Position numbers and translations under genes: made by a program. Under the pieces are notes generated by a model. It made no database searches. It worked only from the letters and a program-made list of their open reading frames with translations, and was not told where the DNA came from. From the NCBI GenBank assembly GCA_025350385.1, contig JANXXZ010000094.1, positions 1 to 9,339 of the forward strand: a stretch of 9,339 nt of DNA, in the 5' to 3' direction. Shown here in pieces: positions 6,427 to 9,339 of the stretch. Position 1 is the stretch's first letter; every line of letters begins with the position of its first letter. This DNA comes from Bacteroidales bacterium. Lineage in GTDB: Bacteria > Bacteroidota > Bacteroidia > Bacteroidales > UBA4417.

Positions 6427-6972
6427 ATGTCTTTTCATGATCTGATCACCCGCCGGCAGTCAGTCCGGAAATATGCTGACCGTCCGGTTGAAACTGATAA
6501 GCTGAACCGATGCCTCGAAGCGGCCCGCCTTGCGCCTTCGGCAAGCAATACCCAGCCCTGGCATTATATCGTAGTGAACGAGGTGCCAATCCGCACCGAA
6601 GTGGCTAAGGCTACTTTTTCGGAACTCGTAAAGTTCAACAGGTTCACTCTGAATGTACCGGTTTTGGTGGTGATCCTGCTGGAAAAACCAAGAGTGCTGA
6701 ACCGCATTGCCATGATCCTTAAAAACAAGGAATGGAGGCTCATTGACATCGGGATTACCGCGGAACATTTCTGCCTGCAGGCAACCGAAGAAGGCCTTGC
6801 CACCTGTATGATGGGCTGGTTTAATGAAAAAAAACTGAAAAAGCTGTTATCCATTCCTCCGGGTAAGACGGTTGGCCTTGTGATCAGCCTGGGATATGCT
6901 GAGGAAGGATATCCTCTCCGTAAGAAAATCAGGAAACCTCTGGGTGAAATGGTGAGCTATAATTCATTCTAA
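6427..6972 (+). CDS. Nitroreductase family flavoprotein
   Basis: 181 residues, at the short end for this fold. The N-terminal FMN-phosphate motif RRQSVRKY is at 9-16, followed by the conserved APSASNTQPWHY segment (36-47). The second flavin-contacting region DIGITAEHFCLQATEEGLATCMMGWF runs across 107-132, and GLVISLGYAEE (150-160) closes the core. Members are cytosolic FMN enzymes that use NAD(P)H to reduce nitro groups, quinones or other acceptors; the physiological acceptor here cannot be read from the sequence. The start ATG has no Shine-Dalgarno sequence, only an A-rich run just before it, which is common in Bacteroidota. It is transcribed divergently from the Memo-AMMECR1 gene with a 63-bp gap, so co-regulation is possible but unproven. 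A palindrome follows the stop codon. Confidence 0.93.
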   Translation: MSFHDLITRRQSVRKYADRPVETDKLNRCLEAARLAPSASNTQPWHYIVVNEVPIRTEVAKATFSELVKFNRFTLNVPVLVVILLEKPRVLNRIAMILKNKEWRLIDIGITAEHFCLQATEEGLATCMMGWFNEKKLKKLLSIPPGKTVGLVISLGYAEEGYPLRKKIRKPLGEMVSYNSF

Positions 6973-6988
6973 CAAACATGTTGTCAAA

Positions 6989-7076
6989 CTCTTAGTGTTC
7001 CTGAGTGCTCTTAGTGTCTTAGTGGTTTTCATGAATTAACCACCAAGACACTGAGTACACTGAGAGTCACGGAGAA
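6989..7076. repeat. Long imperfect palindrome with CTTAGTG repeats
   Basis: The core arms at 7010-7027 and 7038-7055 pair at 16 of 18 positions, and both differences are G-T type. The 10-base centre TTCATGAATT contains the palindrome TTCATGAA. Weaker complementarity extends outward to about 6989 and 7076. The left half also has direct repeats of CTTAGTG at 6991, 7010 and 7018 and CTGAGTG at 7001. The position, 17 bases after the nitroreductase stop, would suit a terminator, but no T-run follows the core. The words CTTAGTGTCTTAGTGG and CCACCAAGACACT are familiar as a dispersed palindromic repeat in Bacteroidota genomes. Confidence 0.65.
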
Positions 7077-7099
7077 CGCTGGACGAGTACGTTAAGTAA

Positions 7100-7131
7100 T
7101 TGGTATTACACTCAAAAACTTTCTACATTTA
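7100..7131 (+). promoter_or_regulatory. Probable Bacteroidota-type promoter for the metallopeptidase gene
   Basis: TTG at 7100-7102 and TACATTTA at 7124-7131 are separated by 21 bases. The second box matches TAnnTTT of the Bacteroidota -7 consensus, lacking only the final G. A start near 7138 would give a leader of about 30 bases before the ATG at 7168. The element lies downstream of the long palindrome, so the peptidase gene has its own transcription unit, independent of the nitroreductase. Confidence 0.45.
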
Positions 7132-7167
7132 CACCCATATCCCATTCACAATCAATCCCTCCGGAAT

Positions 7168-9213
7168 ATGAAAAGAATACTTATTTTGCCTGCAATCCTG
7201 CTATTGGTATTTGCAGGATGCAAACAGCCCGCGAAACAGCCGGGCGCAACGGTAACTTTTATCAACCAGGCAACCATGGACAATGTAATTAAACAACTTA
7301 CCGATTCGTGCGGTGAAGCAGCTAAGTTCCGCATCGAACGCGGGGTGAAACAGGCAGCTTCCCTCTGGCAGAAAGAAGACGGCTCGAACGAGGAATTCAG
7401 CAAATTCTGCAAGGAGAATTTTATTGCTGATTCCGCGAAACTCAATGTACTATTTGTCAAGTTGCAGACTGCCTTTGAGGTACTTTGGGGAAATTTCAAT
7501 AAGATAGGCATGGACCTCCGCATCCCGGTCGACCTGGATGGCCCTAAACTCACACCGGTTGACCAGCTGTTTGCAGCCTACTCGCCTTCGGCGCACCTTA
7601 CCGACGACCTTTTTCAGAATAAAATTGCTTTTATTACTGCCCTGAATTTCCCGTTTTATTCCCTAACGGAGAAAACAGAACAGGGCGCCAGCTGGAACCG
7701 CACCCAATGGGCTTATGCCCGCATGGGAGACGTATTTACATCAAGGGTTCCGGCCCTGCTGAACCAGCAGGTTACCGAAGCGCTAGCCAAATCGGATATG
7801 TACATTTCGGAGTACAATATAATGATGGGAAACCTGGTGGATAATTCCGGGAAAACCTTTTTCCCTCCCAACACGAATCTGATCACCCACTGGGGTCTGC
7901 GCGATGAACTGAAAACCCACTATGTAGGAGCCGACGGCCTGGAAAAACAGAAGCTGATTTACACGATCATGAAGCGAATCATTGATCAGAGCATCCCGCA
8001 AATCGTGATCAACAACAAGGAGGTGCAATGGAATCCAATTGATAATAAAGTGTTGAAAGGTGGCAAGGATGTGCAGTTTACTGCTGAACCCGATAAAAGG
8101 TATGAAATGCTGCTGAATAATTTTAAAGTCATGAAGGCGGTGGATCCGTATTATCCTGCTTATCCAAGCTACAGCCAGCGTGCCTTTGAACTGGGCATGG
8201 AAATACCCGAGCAGGACGTAGAGAAACTGTTTATCAGCCTGATTACTTCCCCCGAAATCAAACAGGTGGGCGACCTGATCAGCAAACGACTGAACCGCAA
8301 ACTGGAGCCTTTCGATATCTGGTATGATGGATTTAAAGCCAGGAGTACCATCAATGAAGATGAACTCACTGCCAAAACCTACAAGTTGTATCCTAATGCC
8401 ATGGCGTTCCAGAAAGATATGCCGAACATCCTCCGGAAACTGGGATGGAGTGCTGAGCGTGCCGAATACATTGCGTCCAAGGTGCAGGTTGACCCGGCCC
8501 GTGGTTCAGGTCATGCTGCCGGCGCCTCTATGAAGGGGGATAAAGCCCGTTTACGCACCCGTCTTGCTCCCGGCGGAATGAATTACAAAGGGTACAACAT
8601 TGCCACCCACGAATTCGGTCATAATGTGGAACAAACGGTTGACCTGTATGACATTGATAATTACATGATGTCGGGCGTGCCTAATACTGCTTTCACAGAA
8701 GCGCTGGCATTCCTGTTCCAGAAACGTGATCTTTTCCTGCTTGGTATTACGGATAACGATCCTAATAAGGAACATTTGGCTGCGCTTGACGCAGTGTGGT
8801 CATGCTATGAAATCATGGGCGTTTCGCTGGTCGATATGCAGGTGTGGAAATGGATGTATGCCAACCCTGACGCCACTCCGGCCCAGTTGAAGGAATCGGT
8901 GATCAGCATTGCAAAGGATGTTTGGAATAAATATTATGCCCCCATATTTGGCAGTAAGGACGAACCTATCCTGGCCATATACTCGCATATGATTGATAAC
9001 CCGTTATACCTTTCCAATTACCCGGTCGGGCACCTGATTGATTTCCAGGTGGACGGATTCATCAAGGGAAAGAAATTTGCCGATGAGGTGGACCGCATGT
9101 ACAAGCAGGGCCGGCTGGTTCCGCAGTTATGGATGAAGGGCGCAGTTGGCAATCCCATTTCGGTGGACCCCATGCTGAAAGCGGTGGATGAAGCGCTGAA
9201 AGTTATCAGATAG
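7168..9213 (+). CDS. Lipoprotein zinc metallopeptidase, M3-like gluzincin
   Basis: 681 residues. A lipoprotein signal peptide ends at VFAGC with C18 as the lipidated residue, followed by KQPAKQPG as linker, so the protein is placed in the cell envelope. The zinc site is HEFGH (H481, E482, H485), with E511 in FTEALAFLF as the likely third ligand. That 30-residue spacing fits gluzincins of the M3, M2 and M32 type. A C-terminal segment with Y614, Y618 and H622 (YLSNYPVGH) followed by FADEVDRMYKQGRL resembles the substrate-binding and closing region of oligoendopeptidase F-like enzymes. The long helical middle (about 90-440) also suits that fold. Dipeptidyl peptidase III (M49) usually has HExxGH and a more distant Glu, so it fits less well. 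The expected role is cleavage of peptides at the cell surface or in the periplasm; the exact family is uncertain. It is monocistronic, with a promoter at 7100 and a terminator at 9233. Confidence 0.85.
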   Translation: MKRILILPAILLLVFAGCKQPAKQPGATVTFINQATMDNVIKQLTDSCGEAAKFRIERGVKQAASLWQKEDGSNEEFSKFCKENFIADSAKLNVLFVKLQTAFEVLWGNFNKIGMDLRIPVDLDGPKLTPVDQLFAAYSPSAHLTDDLFQNKIAFITALNFPFYSLTEKTEQGASWNRTQWAYARMGDVFTSRVPALLNQQVTEALAKSDMYISEYNIMMGNLVDNSGKTFFPPNTNLITHWGLRDELKTHYVGADGLEKQKLIYTIMKRIIDQSIPQIVINNKEVQWNPIDNKVLKGGKDVQFTAEPDKRYEMLLNNFKVMKAVDPYYPAYPSYSQRAFELGMEIPEQDVEKLFISLITSPEIKQVGDLISKRLNRKLEPFDIWYDGFKARSTINEDELTAKTYKLYPNAMAFQKDMPNILRKLGWSAERAEYIASKVQVDPARGSGHAAGASMKGDKARLRTRLAPGGMNYKGYNIATHEFGHNVEQTVDLYDIDNYMMSGVPNTAFTEALAFLFQKRDLFLLGITDNDPNKEHLAALDAVWSCYEIMGVSLVDMQVWKWMYANPDATPAQLKESVISIAKDVWNKYYAPIFGSKDEPILAIYSHMIDNPLYLSNYPVGHLIDFQVDGFIKGKKFADEVDRMYKQGRLVPQLWMKGAVGNPISVDPMLKAVDEALKVIR

Positions 9214-9232
9214 GTTTACGGAAATTGAACTG

Positions 9233-9274
9233 AGGCTTCGTAGGGTCGTGAAAACGATTGTACGGAGCCTTTTT
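9233..9274 (+). terminator. Intrinsic terminator with GAAA tetraloop
   Basis: A 17-position stem (9233-9249 with 9254-9270) closes on the loop GAAA (9250-9253). Thirteen pairs are Watson-Crick, three are G-T, and only 9243/9260 is a G-G mismatch. TTTTT runs from 9270 to 9274 right after the stem. The hairpin starts 20 bases past the metallopeptidase stop codon. This is a textbook intrinsic terminator, stronger than any other hairpin in the window. Confidence 0.88.
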
Positions 9275-9339
9275 GTTGTTACTGACTCTGAATACACATT
9301 ACACAGTGCCTGGTTTTGAATGGAGCCGATTTGTTGATG

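Noticed and set aside
6361..6438. Longer start for the Memo-AMMECR1 gene at 6438
   Set aside because: It adds 25 residues in front of a clear lipoprotein leader and overlaps the divergent nitroreductase start by 12 bases; the start at 6363 gives a proper signal peptide.
7152..7553. Open frame on the minus strand over the start of the metallopeptidase gene
   Set aside because: Antisense to the signal peptide and N-terminal region of a clear lipoprotein; composition is that of a shadow frame with no motif.
7168..9213. Dipeptidyl peptidase III (M49)
   Set aside because: The length fits, but the motif is HEFGH, not HExxGH, the third-ligand Glu is only 30 residues downstream and the C-terminal segment looks M3-like. 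Some M49 members do have HExxH, so this is not excluded entirely.
9275..9339. Start or end of a further gene at the right edge
   Set aside because: Short open stretches exist in several frames, but none shows a motif, a ribosome site or a convincing composition in 65 bases.

Overview
The window reads as chromosomal DNA of a Bacteroidota bacterium, probably an uncultured or environmental member of the Bacteroidales-type groups. The clues are lipoprotein leaders with short N-termini, start codons mostly without Shine-Dalgarno sequences, TTG...TAnnTTTG-like promoter boxes, a FlgD-like C-terminal domain at the left edge, and intergenic gaps filled with simple inverted or tandem repeats of the kind scattered through Bacteroidota genomes. 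No rRNA, tRNA, CRISPR array, insertion sequence or phage gene is visible. The lineage is inference from style, not from a marker gene.

Layout. (1) 1-197, plus strand: last 64 codons of a larger protein ending in a FlgD-like Ig-fold domain. (2) 198-348: G-run-rich and GCACC/TGCACT repeat DNA between convergent genes. (3) 349-1047, minus: ComF-family phosphoribosyltransferase-like protein, preceded by a five-unit, 16-bp tandem repeat (1087-1166). (4) 6363 down to 1274, minus: three genes read in the same direction. They are a Memo-AMMECR1 fusion with a lipoprotein-type leader (AmmeMemoRadiSam proteins B and A in one chain), a 708-residue membrane protein carrying a spermidine-synthase-like SAM-fold domain, and the AmmeMemoRadiSam radical SAM enzyme with a Tat-like leader. 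(5) 6427-6972, plus: a small nitroreductase, divergent from the Memo gene across a 63-bp gap. (6) 6973-7167: a long imperfect palindrome and a promoter. (7) 7168-9213, plus: a large lipoprotein zinc metallopeptidase (HEFGH plus downstream Glu), closed by a strong intrinsic terminator at 9233-9274. The last 65 bases (9275-9339) show nothing I can assign.

How the genes fit together. The centre of interest is the AmmeMemoRadiSam locus. That system is defined by conserved co-occurrence of AMMECR1, Memo and a radical SAM enzyme, and its biochemical role is, to my knowledge, not settled. Here A and B are fused and appear anchored outside the cytoplasm. The radical SAM protein also starts with an export-like leader, and a multi-spanning membrane protein with a degenerate spermidine synthase domain lies between them. 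This suggests, as inference, an envelope-associated version of the system with the membrane protein as a candidate fourth part. The 57-bp gap before the radical SAM gene holds a perfect TAnnTTTG box, so that gene may also have its own promoter. ComF, the nitroreductase and the peptidase have no evident functional link to the system.
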